The notes under the pieces are model-generated. The model had not been told where the DNA came from and did no database searches. It was given only the letters and a program-made list of their open reading frames with translations. From Lingula anatina (taxonomy: Eukaryota > Brachiopoda > Lingulata > Lingulida > Lingulidae): DNA of 55,812 nucleotides. The translations under genes and the position numbers were made by a program. The DNA is taken from assembly GCF_001039355.2 (NCBI RefSeq), contig NW_019775413.1:612498-668309 (forward strand), in the 5' to 3' direction. This document shows, one piece after another, positions 1-11,378 of this stretch (position 1 is the first letter of the stretch; the number at the start of each line of letters is the position of its first letter).

Positions 1-161
1 ATATACTGGCAATCTTACTGTGAAATTGACCTTTCACCTACCTTTTGATGAACTTTTGATATATTTTTTTGCATATTTTGAAAATTTTTGTTGATTGCAT
101 TTTTACAGCTTGTCAAGCAAAAGACTGGTGGCTGTGTCCCTTATTTTGTGTATGTGGGGGT

Positions 162-235
162 CTATACGAATGCGCTTGCTCCAGCTGGTGGTACAATATT
201 CGGAGGCGGTATCGCCTCTCTGATCCTCTAGTTCC
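162..235 (-). repeat. SINE-like dispersed repeat, copy 1
   Basis: On the minus strand this stretch reads from CTAGAGGATCAGAGAGGCGA through a TACCACCAGCTGGAG core. The same sequence is found on the plus strand at 23716-23786, and its first 20 bases at 48241-48260. The three sites are otherwise unrelated, so it is a dispersed element. It contains a short palindrome (GAGGCG/CGCCTC). It lies just upstream of the first coding exon. Confidence 0.65.
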
Positions 236-262
236 AGGTTGATTTCTTGTCATTTTCCAGGA

Positions 263-1440
263 AAATAGTTGTGGATTGGATAAATGCATTAAAATCTGAT
301 AAAAGTTTGACTCATTTTTGTTCCAGACTTTCAGACCATGAACCAAAACATACCACTGTCAGTGTTGATGTGTCTAAGATAGCATACAAACCAACTCAAA
401 ATGATGTGAAAATATACACTGACAGTAGTAATGGAATCAAGTCTGGTACCAATTCTTACAATAAGGTAATTATCATTTTGATACTCTGGTGTTGTTTTTG
501 TGGTGATTTCTCATTTTTCACAAGTTAAGAGGTATGGTAACCATTCAGATACTGTGTGTGTGGTGGGGGTGGGGCTGCAGCTTACAGGGACTTTAGTGTG
601 AGTGTCATAAAACTTTGAATTATTGAAAAGGTGCTTTATTGTCAGAGGTGCTAACATTTTAAGTACAAGATGAAGTCTTTTCTTAATCCTTTTCAGATGC
701 AGCCGAGGTCTTCTTTAGATGAAGATTCAGTTAAAGGCCCATCCCCACCCAAAACAGATTCCTACAACAATCTGTATGATGCTTCTTCAAATGTCTCCCT
801 TGGTGCTGCTGTGCACAAGCCAGCCACTCAATCCCTGCCAAGAACACACTCTCCAACCCGTTATAAAAGACCTGCACCAGTGAATAGACACAATGATGTA
901 GGCGAGAAAAGGGCTCCCATAGCCACTCCAGAGGGCAGTCCAACTGCACAGCGTGCTCATCCACCAAGAAACTTTATCAACAGCCCTGGAGCTGGACGGA
1001 CAGCCCCTCAGAGAATTCAACATGTTGGTCAAAAACCCAGCACAAAACGCCCCACAGATGGAGTAGAACATACAGGAAAAAGTAATGGAAATGTTAAAAA
1101 CTATAATGCTCAAATTAGAAATCACCATCCTGTGGGATATAGCCCATACCCAAATGGACAGATACCTAAAAGTTCCAGTCGGAACAGTTTGGGGAGCAGG
1201 TCCTCTGTTGAGAGAGGCCCAATAGAAAATGGTGGTGCTGGACTCATAGAAGAGTGGCCTGCTGACAGGTCTGGTTATAAAAGGCCCATGTCATTTGTAC
1301 GAGCACTAGAGATGTCTGAAAACATGGAACAGCAACAGGCTAAAGAAAAAGAACATGAACGCCATAAACAGGAAATTGCACTGGCCAAAGAGAACAAAAA
1401 GAGAAGTTTATATGATTCCACATATGAAATTTCAGTTTGA
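263..1440 (+). CDS. 3' end of an unrecognised protein with disordered tail and C-terminal EISV (partial, at least two exons)
   Basis: Two exons join in phase 0: one ending at 465 (AAG before gtaatt) and the last at 697-1440 (after tttcag, stop TGA). The start of the first exon is uncertain: the frame is open from 247, with possible acceptors ending at 262, 326 and 334. I use the outermost. The last exon encodes about 247 aa rich in Pro, Ser, Asn, Arg and His, with no domain I recognise. It ends in a charged, probably helical stretch (MEQQQAKEKEHERHKQ) and then YDSTYEISV. The final I-S-V fits a class II PDZ ligand (hydrophobic-X-hydrophobic), and the Tyr residues nearby could be phosphorylated; both are inferences. 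Such a tail suits the cytoplasmic end of a membrane or scaffold protein, but the upstream exons are outside the window and no membrane segment is visible. The gene is tail-to-tail with ZNHIT3. Confidence 0.6.
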
Positions 1441-3545
1441 AATTTCCAGACAAAAAGAAATGCACTGTAGGTTGACTAGTCTAAGCCTCAGGGTTTTCCA
1501 AGGTTTGAAAGGAAAGTAGCTGAATATGTTACAAGCCCAGTTTGGTCAATGAAAGTGCTATCCCCAATGTGGAAAAGATGAGCATTATACTCTTGTTTGC
1601 ACTTGAACTAATGAGAGTGACGACATTCTAGTTATTAAAGCTGGTGTTTTTTTGTTTTGTTTTTTTAGTGTAAGCTTTGTAACAGAAACAAAGTCACAAA
1701 TGTTGTGTATGGTCAGTTTGGGCAAGTATGTTACATGTCATATTATAAGAGCCTTGTTACATATCGGTGTAAACAACGGATCATTCCATTTTGGTTCAGG
1801 TCTTAACAGAATGCCTTCAGTATGAAAGGCAATCAGGTAGGCGGAATACTGCTAGTGACAATTTCAGAACTGCAGAGTTGTAAGCATATTTTTCTAACCA
1901 AACTCTGCAGTCTATGTTGCAATCTCATCAAAGTCTAGAAAAAGTAAGAAATGTAAAATTGTAAGAAGGATCTGTTTGTGGTCTGTAAGAGAGCAATACT
2001 CCCATAGATCACTTTTTTTTTATCATTCTCTCCGAAGTGAAGAGCTGATGGGGTCTTCCAAAAATGTCTATATTCATAAAAGAGAAAATAGGCTATTTTT
2101 ACAACTATCACATTAAAAAAAGAATGAGCAGCAATGATTACCATTTGGTTATGAAGCCCAATAACAAACTTGTCATCTAGGACTTGTGTACCTGTTCATG
2201 AGTTCATTTTAAAAATGCATGTTGTTATTGGACAACTGATTACAAGGGATGAAGTGGATCCTTGGAAAGTTACCACTGACAGATACATACACCTGATTGC
2301 AAGAATTCAGACCTTGTATAAGGTAATTAAGCATGCTCCTGGTAAATCAGAAAAAAGTAAACACTTCAAGTGGGTCTTACCGATTAGGCAGTTGTACAGC
2401 AAAATATTTTTAAAAATTCCCTGAAGCTATGTCCATTGCCTGAGGCATACCTTATATTAATCAGGCGAGAAAAGATCAAATGATAAGTTTTTAAGATCAA
2501 CCTTGTAAAAAAAAAAGGCACTTCTTTGTCTTAATTTTTCAACATTTCTGTTCTGCAATTTGCGAATTGACCGGCTAGAAGTGTAGGAACAACTTCGCAG
2601 TATCTTCTTTCTTGAAAATTGGTAATGGGGCTCATATATAAAGTATTTTTCTTTATTTACCAGACCAATTGAACTTCTGATCATGCCCTCCACATTAAAC
2701 ATTTTTTCACACATTTCGGTAAGACCCGCTTTAAGAACTAGGTGTTTGAATATACAGCCATAAGTTGGTATAATTAACCTGGTCTTAATTGTGGTAAGTT
2801 ATTGCTATGAAACATTACTTATAATGCTTTTTAACTAAATCGGACCATTTGGTAATTATGTTCAAATTCTAGTTTAATAAGTGAATCAGAATTTATATTT
2901 TATATTGGGTGACAAACTTGGATAGAAAATGGTGTAAAAAAGATGATCATGTCATTGAAGATTTTTTTATATTTGTTTATGATTATATTGAAATATTACA
3001 CAAGATGTTGTTTTGCTTGTTGGCTAAATGGCATGTATTTTAAAGGTTTTTGCTGTGTCCAAGCTTTGCAAGATTTACACAATACAACTAAGTGCTAATT
3101 TTGCTCATTATAACATGATGATCACAGTGTTTAATATAGTGTACATTGCATTTACAAGTAGGATGTTTTCAGACATATGTAATCAGTTTATATGATAACA
3201 GAATTTAGTTATATTTATTATTGTCAGTCTTCAAAACTGTATAAAGACAAAATGATGTAACATAGCAAATGTCTTCTTTTATAATAATAAAAGGTTATAA
3301 ACTTACATTGTGTGATTATGAGTATGGTAATTACAACTTCCCAAGTGAGTGGCATCTGCAGATACCAACCTTCAATTTGTGGCCAAATATATGTGTGTTT
3401 CAAATAAGGTTATTTTATCTTAAATATAAGAATGGACATGATCTAACATTTACAGATGCCATTTGTAATGAATGGTTAATGACCAGTAAAAAATTCTAGA
3501 AAAATTCTTCTGAATCATTGTTTTTATAACAATGCCTCATAATAG
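1441..3545. other. 3' UTRs / convergent intergenic spacer between the first gene and ZNHIT3
   Basis: No coding exon is seen. An AATAAA at 3287-3292 (+) and a TTTATT at 3214-3219 (AATAAA on the minus strand) are possible polyadenylation signals for the two convergent genes, which would then overlap at their ends. A small inverted repeat lies near 1869-1912 (ACTGCAGAGTT / AACTCTGCAGT). A larger inverted-repeat element at 2368-2731 is listed separately. Confidence 0.4.
2368..2731. repeat. Putative MITE, 16-bp terminal inverted repeats
   Basis: AAGTGGGTCTTACCGA at 2368-2383 is matched by its reverse complement, with one mismatch, at 2716-2731 (TCGGTAAGACCCGCTT). The 364-bp interval has no coding capacity. 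Terminal inverted repeats around a short non-coding body suggest a non-autonomous DNA transposon. No convincing target-site duplication was found. Confidence 0.45.
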
Positions 3546-5165
3546 CTATGTCTCTGTGCCCTCATCTTCAATGGGTTCCACAATCTGCAAGCAAAAATCC
3601 ACAAATTCTGCAAAAACTGGCTCATGCATTGCATTGTCGATGTCTTTGGCGGTATTGTCACTTCTGTCCAGTGCTAACAGCATATTGCACAGGTGTGGGT
3701 TTTCTAAAAGGCTCCTTAACTCTTCGGATTGACCTAAAATGAAGAAAAAATTTTAATTTAATAAACTAATAGAGAAAAATTGCATTTTAAAAAGTAAACA
3801 GTCTTCAAACAACACTTTGCTGTTAGATGATACATTTGTATTTCAAGACTCAATTTTCACACTTGAAAGTAAATGTTTAATAATGCACGTTAGTTATCCT
3901 CAGTAATACCACACTTTACCTAGTAACTTCAATTTTTGCTCTGAAACCTGATCTTCACTTTTATCTTCATCTCCACTAGAATCTTCTGAAATCAAAAATT
4001 TCCATTTAAACTACTTGGTAATGCTGACAGACACTTGAAAGATGTGTTTTGCCAATGCTCCATTTTATCATAAACAGGCAAGTTCTAGTAAACATTTTTT
4101 AAATAATCTAATCAAGCAGGTTTTAAAAACAAATCAATGCCACTCTACAGATACACAGTTTGGCACTTATTAAGTCAATAACTTGAGTAAAAATTAAATT
4201 GAACGGGTGTTTATATGATTTAAAATCAACAGAAACAGTGTAATGCTAGTATCCTAGAAATATAGGTGCTAATTTTTTTTTCTTACCAAGCTGTGAGGTG
4301 TGTGTACAGGCAGTAGAAGAATGAGTACCTATTTTTTTAGGCAAGTTACATCCCACCTCTGGAGCAAAATGAATGTTGAAAATAAATAATATATCAAAAT
4401 TCTGAGGTAAAAATGTTTTGCAGAATTCATTTTTCGTTAAGGGTCACTTAATTAAAGCACTTAATGCGAACTTTTCTTATCAATATTTGATCTTTGCTCC
4501 ACTGAAATTTATTTGACAAATAAGTCTTCCATACATGGATTAATTCAATTACACAAACAATATTAAACTGTACAGAAAAACATAATCCAACAAGTATTAT
4601 ATTCAATAAAAAGTACCTTTGTGTTTTCTGTAACAAGGCACTGAGCAGCTGTAAGAGAAAAGTAAACCATTTGTGATTCATGGAACTTATGCTGATATAG
4701 ATAAATCCCCCAAACCATTGTACACCTCCTATTGAGACAAACTATTGATATCACATACTGAGAATACAGATCTCATTACAAAAAAAAAAGAAAACATTTT
4801 AGAAAAAAACCAGGGACTAATTTTGAACGTAGAAATGGATTTGTTAACCATTGGTAAGTATAAGAAAATTGTCATTTACCCCAGAAAAATTCATTTTTTG
4901 GCCAAAATGAACAGTTGTTGTCCTTTTAAGGAAGCAAAGCCCCCCCCCCCCCCCCCCCCCCCCCCCCACACCACCACCACCATCTACAACTACACACACC
5001 AACGAAAAATTCAAAGTCACAGCATTCAAAGATAATTTTTTACAACAGAGGCTAAGGATTAGTGTCTACTTACTATTTTGTACGACATTTAGGGCATTTG
5101 TACTTAGCCATGTGCACTGTACAGATACCGCACGTTTCTGAAATCTTAGCCCCGCGTTTATCCAT
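3546..5165 (-). CDS. ZNHIT3: Zinc finger HIT domain-containing protein 3
   Basis: Five minus-strand exons join with consistent phases: 5074-5165 (ATG), 4617-4648, 4287-4358, 3920-3985 and 3546-3733 (TAG), giving 149 aa, close to the usual size of about 155. The N terminus carries the zf-HIT finger: CGIC, then KYKCPKC split across the first intron, then YCSVPCYRKH from the tiny 32-nt second exon. A short acidic linker (EDSSGDEDKSED) follows. The C-terminal exon holds the conserved helical region (LRSLLENPHL, MHEPVFAEF, FCLQIVEP). ZNHIT3 acts with NUFIP1 in box C/D snoRNP assembly and is also known as a thyroid-receptor interactor. It is divergent with the phosphatase gene (438 bp apart) and convergent with the first gene. 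Nothing looks broken. Intron 1 contains a dispersed repeat and a poly-C run. Confidence 0.92.
4795..4929. repeat. Dispersed repeat, copy 1 (partner at 38691-38825)
   Basis: The segment shares long near-identical stretches with 38691-38825 in the same orientation, including CCAGGGACTAA, ACCATTGGTAAGTAT and AAATTCATTTTTTGGCC. By eye about 85-90% identical over 135 bp. It is non-coding and lies in ZNHIT3 intron 1. Confidence 0.6.
4940..4967. repeat. Poly-C tract followed by CCA-rich sequence
   Basis: An uninterrupted run of about 28 C followed by ACACCACCACCACC, next to the dispersed repeat in ZNHIT3 intron 1. The proline/glycine-rich reading frames over it are artefacts. Confidence 0.9.
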
Positions 5166-5603
5166 GCTTTTCTACGGAAGTGCCCTGCAACAGCTAAATA
5201 CGGATATGTCTCCGCGTAGAAAAGATAATCTCGCTATTTAATGTTCCATTTTTGTTATAGCAGAAATCGTCTGCAAAGGAAATCTTTTTTACAATTTATT
5301 TGTGTGATATTAGGGCGACTGCTTTGATATCAAAATTTATCTTGATTGCAGTGCTTTCATGCGCAGTAATCCAAAACATTATTACCCCGCACTAAATGAT
5401 AATTATAATTGTCTTTGCACTTTATACTCTTTGAATTCTTAGTTACGCCTCTAATATTTTGAATTTGAATTGTAACGTAAAATGTATTTTTCCTTTACCC
5501 ATAAAATTGTAAGACATGATTAGAATTAACAATGTGCGTGTTTGTTATTGTATTAAGTGCAGAGTCCTGTTAATGAGAACTGTGGTGTGAATGGAAAGTA
5601 GAA
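5166..5603. promoter_or_regulatory. Shared divergent promoter region of ZNHIT3 and the Nudix/EF-hand/phosphatase gene
   Basis: The 438 bp between two divergent start codons is the only room for both promoters and both 5' UTRs. The ZNHIT3-proximal part is relatively CpG-rich (CCGCG occurs twice). No TATA box at a clear distance was recognised. The role follows from position only. Confidence 0.4.
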
Positions 5604-8600
5604 ATGGCTCGGTTCGGAGGGCAGGATGTCGATGGGTTTGCTGATGGCAAGACAGACAAAAACGGCACATCCTTAAGACCTGTTTGTGAATACGTAAGCG
5701 TACTTTTGCCTAGAGAACAAGATGGAAAATACCTACTGACGCAGTACGATGATCGAGGGTGGTGGTTACCGTCAGATTGCAAGGATGAAAGAGAATCCTT
5801 TAAGGATGCAGCACAAAAATTTGCAACACAGGTACCCTCAAATCCCTTGCAAATGAGACCATGCAATTTTTCATGTGAAAAGTTATTGGATGCTCATTTA
5901 AGAATATGTAAATCATTAATTGCAGCTTCAAAATATTCAATATACATAATACAAAGCCATTTATTCTACTGGTAATCGCAGTACGCCACAGGTTGTTTTT
6001 ATTGATTTCCTATTATACAGTTGCGTGCAATCCCACATATACAGGTTGATTCATGTGCATTTGCATATACATGTTTGGATTAAAAAATGATTCATATCTG
6101 ATTCAGAACAGATTTCTGTGTGGATTTAATCTAGCAGGAAATCCATGTGTTAGCATTCCTATATGCAGTTCCTGATATGTATGCTATACTAAGGTCTTTG
6201 CTCTCATGCATTAGCACAGCATACATATCAGGAGCAGAAAATATGAGAGCTAATGCATGAGATTAGTGCTAGTTTCAATCCTGACATTTTTCTGATACAA
6301 CCAATGACAGGCCAGTCAAATCTCACACATCAGACGTGAGACTTCCACATTGGCAATTTCTTTTGAGTAATGTGATTTTTGCTTTTTTAACATGAACAGC
6401 AAAGTTTACTAGTAGGTTTTAAAAACTGGATAACCATACATGGTGACTGGGTGAGTATTAAAAGGACAAATTAATTTTGTAATTTTAGATATAAAATGTT
6501 TTCTTAATATATGACTATTTTTATTTTGTAAGTTAATTAACAATATTTTTTTTATAGTTGGCTGGTACTGAAGTCGGTCTTCAAGGCATTCTGAAAAGTC
6601 ATATTGTCCGGTTGAAGGAATCCCTCAGGCTTGATATTACCTTTTTGGCTCATCCCATCAATTGGAAGGACACGGGAATTGTAACCACATGACTACTTTA
6701 CTTACTGTTCTTGAGAATATAAATTTATTTTCTTTTATTCCACATATAGCTGTAAAATAACGTTGTTGATGAGACATTTGCATAGATTTTGCATGATCAG
6801 TTAAATTCTGATGTATGGAACATATTATTCATCAGATTTTCATGTTTTGTTTCTGGTCTTCTTTTTTTAGCTTACATCCATAAAATTTTTAATATTTTTT
6901 TAGAATGATGGCAATAGGATATGGGTTTCTCTGAGTGAATTGAAGAAAGCAGTGGAAGCAGGGGTGGAACCTACTCTACTGGGCAGGGAACCAATAGAGC
7001 TTATGAGTCAAGTAGAAAAGGGTAAGAAGATATATCTATCTTGAAGAGTAGTTCCACAAAATTTTTATCCATCTCTCAGGCAGGTGAATGTGTCATTGTG
7101 TGCTAACTTAAATGGTAAAGTAAACAAATGTATTTGTGAATGTTGATGATATACCTTCCATTATTTATAGTATAAGCATTTATAATAAAAGGATCTTTTT
7201 GCAGGTCTAAGGTTGTCAAGCCTTATTAGAAAATGTCAGTGTTGTAGTTATTTTTGCAGCAACAGTTTTTAACTTCTGCAGTAAGATTTTTCACCAGGTG
7301 ATTTATCTCCCTAGATTCTTTTCAATGAATTAGAATAAGTCAGATGTATTATAAATATGTGCTGTCATTGTAGGCCCGTAGCCAGGGGGGGTTCGGGGGG
7401 TTCGAAAGAACCGCCCCTTTTGGTGGGAAAAGGTCCACTCTGGGTAAATTTTGATCTAGGTTTATTGAAGTTTTTATGGAAAAAGGTCCACTTTTTCAGA
7501 AAAAGAACCCCCCTTTTGAAATTGCTGGCTACGGGCCTGCATTGATAATTGCTTAACAGTGTTGTTATCCTCTTCATCTGCAGGCAGTTGTATTGTTCCA
7601 TTGTCATTTCTAAGTGAACACATGGCAGATTGTACTGAAAGTTCTGTGGATAACCATGATTCTCCACAAAAACAATTACTCAAGGCTGCTAAACTGGGCA
7701 AAGAAGGTGAGAAATATCACATTACATAAAGCACCTAAGATGAACTTGTGTTGGACTTAAGCTGATGAAAAGCTCCAGCTATGTGTGCTGTTAAATTACT
7801 TGTTATTTTGGCATACCATTTGTGGTATAAATCAGTCTACCATCAATTGTTGAATGCTGTTAATGTTGTTGAATGCTGGGATTTTTAGTTTTGAAGACCT
7901 TAACATGACACTGGCTTTTTGGTGCATAGTTACACTGTAAAGTATTCCTTCATACTATATATAAATAGATGTAATAGTTTTTGAAAGATCTGCAAACAAA
8001 TAAGGTAACTCACAGAAGACTAAATATTCTGATTTTATGTATTTCTCTTTTAAGAAATAGAAATTCTGTTCCAAGAATTTTGTATGCAATGTTCTCCCAG
8101 CTTAATGATGAATGAGACAGTATTTAAGAAGTATTTACTCAGCAAAGGAGCCAAAGAAGAAGACCTTACAGATTATTTCAGGTACATTGTACCATAACTT
8201 GCTGTTTTCTGATTGTAACATCATGCTTACCTGAATACAACAGAAAAGGGGGTGATACCAGCTGTCTTTAAGATTTGTCCTAATGACTAATGTTTCACTC
8301 TATCAATTTGATATAGATGAAAAACATAAAAACACAAAGTCTTTCAAAAAAGTAAACAAGTTAAATTTTCTCTTGCTTAAGTAATACACTATCTTTATGT
8401 TAGCGTGAGCCTAACATTACATAGACACTAATTGCTTATATATATTCCTGTTTAATAAAAGAATTTTTGCTGACATTAATTGAAAGTTCTATTCAATTGT
8501 AGGGCCTTTGATGTGCACCACAGAAAAATGTTAACTTTTAAAGAAGTGTTATTAGGCTTGGCATCTCTAGACCCTGTAACACAACATGGTGGCACACCAG

Positions 8601-10399
8601 CAGAGATGAGATGTCGGTACATGTTCAGGTTTTATGATAAAAATGGAGATGGTTATCTACAGTTTGACGAATTCAAGTATGTTTATTTTTAAGTTTTAGA
8701 CAGTGGCATTCTTTAGGTGCTGATTTTTTTTTTTTTTTGTCAGAAATGTGTGAAATGTTTGTTTTTTTTTTAAGGATTTGTTGCTTTTAATTGATATAGA
8801 AGTGACAAGACTGAGGTTTAAAAAAAAATCTTATTATGTTGATGCTGTGGTTAGTAATATTAGCTGTAGCCATATAACAGTAATATAATCACATGAGTGA
8901 TAGAATATAGTTTCATTGCTTAGCAATATTATTATGAAAATGATATTTTTCTTCATTTTTTAGAAAAATAGTGCTTGACATAAGATATAGCAAAGGGCAG
9001 ACAATGAGTGAAAAAGAAGTTGAGAATGAAGCCATAGAAAATGCCAAGTATGAACATTAATTTTTTTGTTTAAAAGGAAAAGCGAGTATTTGTATTTGTC
9101 TGATCATGTAGATGTATATATTTTATTTAAACAACTGAAAGCACTAGTTCATGTATATTCTTTTAAATATTTAAAAATGCAAGCACAAGCTACCAGATGA
9201 TGTTGCTGTCATGTGCATATTATCTTATAAAAACAAAACAAAGTTAATTTTCTGATAGAATACAAGTACTTATGCTTGGAAAATTTATATTTATTCATTT
9301 TCCAGAGTATTTGGGAAAGAAACCAAAGAAAAACTCCCTCTAACAGATTTTTTGACTGCGGTAGGTCAACTCAAGTTCAGAGGTACTTCATCTCTGTTCA
9401 GGCTACCAAATTCCTGTATACCAAGGAATAAGAGGAAAAGGTAAGTTGAGCGTGTTAACAACTACATGGGTATGACAAGCAATTCATTATGGAAAATGTT
9501 TGAAAATCACATACTTTGGTTCTGACATTTTGATATCCATATTTTTATTTTTACTTTCCAAAACAAATTCTGTGCTAGTCTTGTAATCTCAATCAGCTTA
9601 TCTAGTGCATATTTAAAGATTCATATAAAGCAAACATGGATTTCCAGACACACATATAAGCCACTTATACTAGTGTGAAAATAGTTTCATTTGATCTCAG
9701 TTTTGATCGTCAGAAAGTTTTCGTTTATGATAGATCCAGATATTTGATTTACCTGTTGACTGTTTCGTCTGTTCAACCTGACAGACTTGGTCACAACTAA
9801 ATTACCTGTTCAGGTGAAGGTGAACAGGTAATTACCTCAGTCTTGTTCAGTTGTGACCAAGTCTGTCAGAGTGGGGGCACTACCTCTCAAAAACCAGTTG
9901 GATTACCCCCAATTTTTTTTTTTTCATATTTTTTACTCATATGGTGAGTTGATTTTGTTGTACTATTTTTTTTTTCAAAACCGCTAGGGCAGAAATGGTG
10001 TATCTGAAATATGAGAGAACACCTTAAATGCATCTTTAATGTGAACTTTTTCAATTTATGCAGAGCCACTCCAAAGAAGAATGAGGATGGTCTCAGCCCA
10101 CCTAATAATAAAAGGTCAAGGTCTGACATCCTGAACACCACAGATAATTTCAACACAAGGAGCAGTTCTCCAGACAAGGCTGATGGTAAGTGTGCATTGT
10201 TAATTTAAGGGTTTGGTTTATCCAGTTAGCTCCTTTTGAATTAAAAAGAGTATAGAGGATAAATTTTTGATGTGTATGAATATTTCAGACTGAAAGCAAC
10301 TGATTATTATTAAATGAATAGTGATAAATTTTTCAGTCATTCTTTTGCTTGCTGTTCTAATAATTATGTAAATTAAAATTAAATCTGCTCTCTCTCTCG

Positions 10400-10430
<31 letters not shown>

Positions 10431-11314
10431 CATATATTTCTACATGTTAGTACACACATACTTTATCAACCACTGCAAATGAACCTTTGCTGTTTTCTTT
10501 TACTGGTGTTTGAGTGTCTGTTTGAATGTATTGAACCAATAATGTTTTGTCTTCGGACTAGATGCAGAAGACATCCCAATATTTGCTTCCCCTTTAACCC
10601 CAGGCCCCTTGTCTGTGGACTCCAAATATGAGTTGGCAACACACACAGTTAAAGTACGCAGGACTGGAACTCTTTTGGATGTCAGTGCATTGTGGGATTT
10701 GCAAGGTTGGAAAACAGTTTACTTGGTAAAATATTAATGAGTATGAAGTCATATTTTAAACTGACAGCAAAATCTATATATTATGTAGAATTGTAAAAAG
10801 GCAGACACTAGAGTTGCTAATATTCAGTGGAGCAATATATATATGATAATTGCTTTCAAATCAAAATTATCATATTTGTAGGTACATCAACAGGTATAGC
10901 AGATGTAGATCTCACAGCAGAACGAACAAGGTTTCACAGAATGCCTTCATTAGATTCCTTTAACCAGGTGCCTGATGATAATTAACTTGATTATATTTTG
11001 TTTAAATATCTTTTGTAAATTATGTTATTTTCTGAGATGAATTTGATTAAAAAATTATGTTGTCTTAGTCTTTATCTAAATGTACACTTTTATTTGCAAA
11101 CACAGTTGTGTACATGTGTGTACAANATTAATTTAAGGGTTTGGTTTATCCAGTTAGCTCCTTTTGAATTAAAAAGAGTATAGAGGATAAATTTTTGATG
11201 TGTATGAATATTTCAGACTGAAAACAACTAATTATTATTAAATGAATAGTGATAAATTTTTCAGTCATTCTTTTGCTTGCTGTTCTAATAATTATGTAAA
11301 TTAAAATTAAATCT

Positions 11315-11378
<64 letters not shown>

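Noticed and set aside
109-237. A possible upstream coding exon (frame with WWLCPLFCVCGG) that would splice in phase to 335-465
   Set aside because: Most of it (162-235) is the SINE-like repeat found again at 23716 and 48241, so the Trp/Cys-rich frame is best explained as repeat translation. Exonisation is possible but unsupported.
2170-2424. 84-codon plus-strand open frame
   Set aside because: It runs into the inverted-repeat element at 2368, has no recognisable homology, no splice context, and uses AT-rich non-coding-like codons.
4745-5035. Open frames with poly-Pro or poly-Gly
   Set aside because: They exist only because of the poly-C run at 4940-4967.
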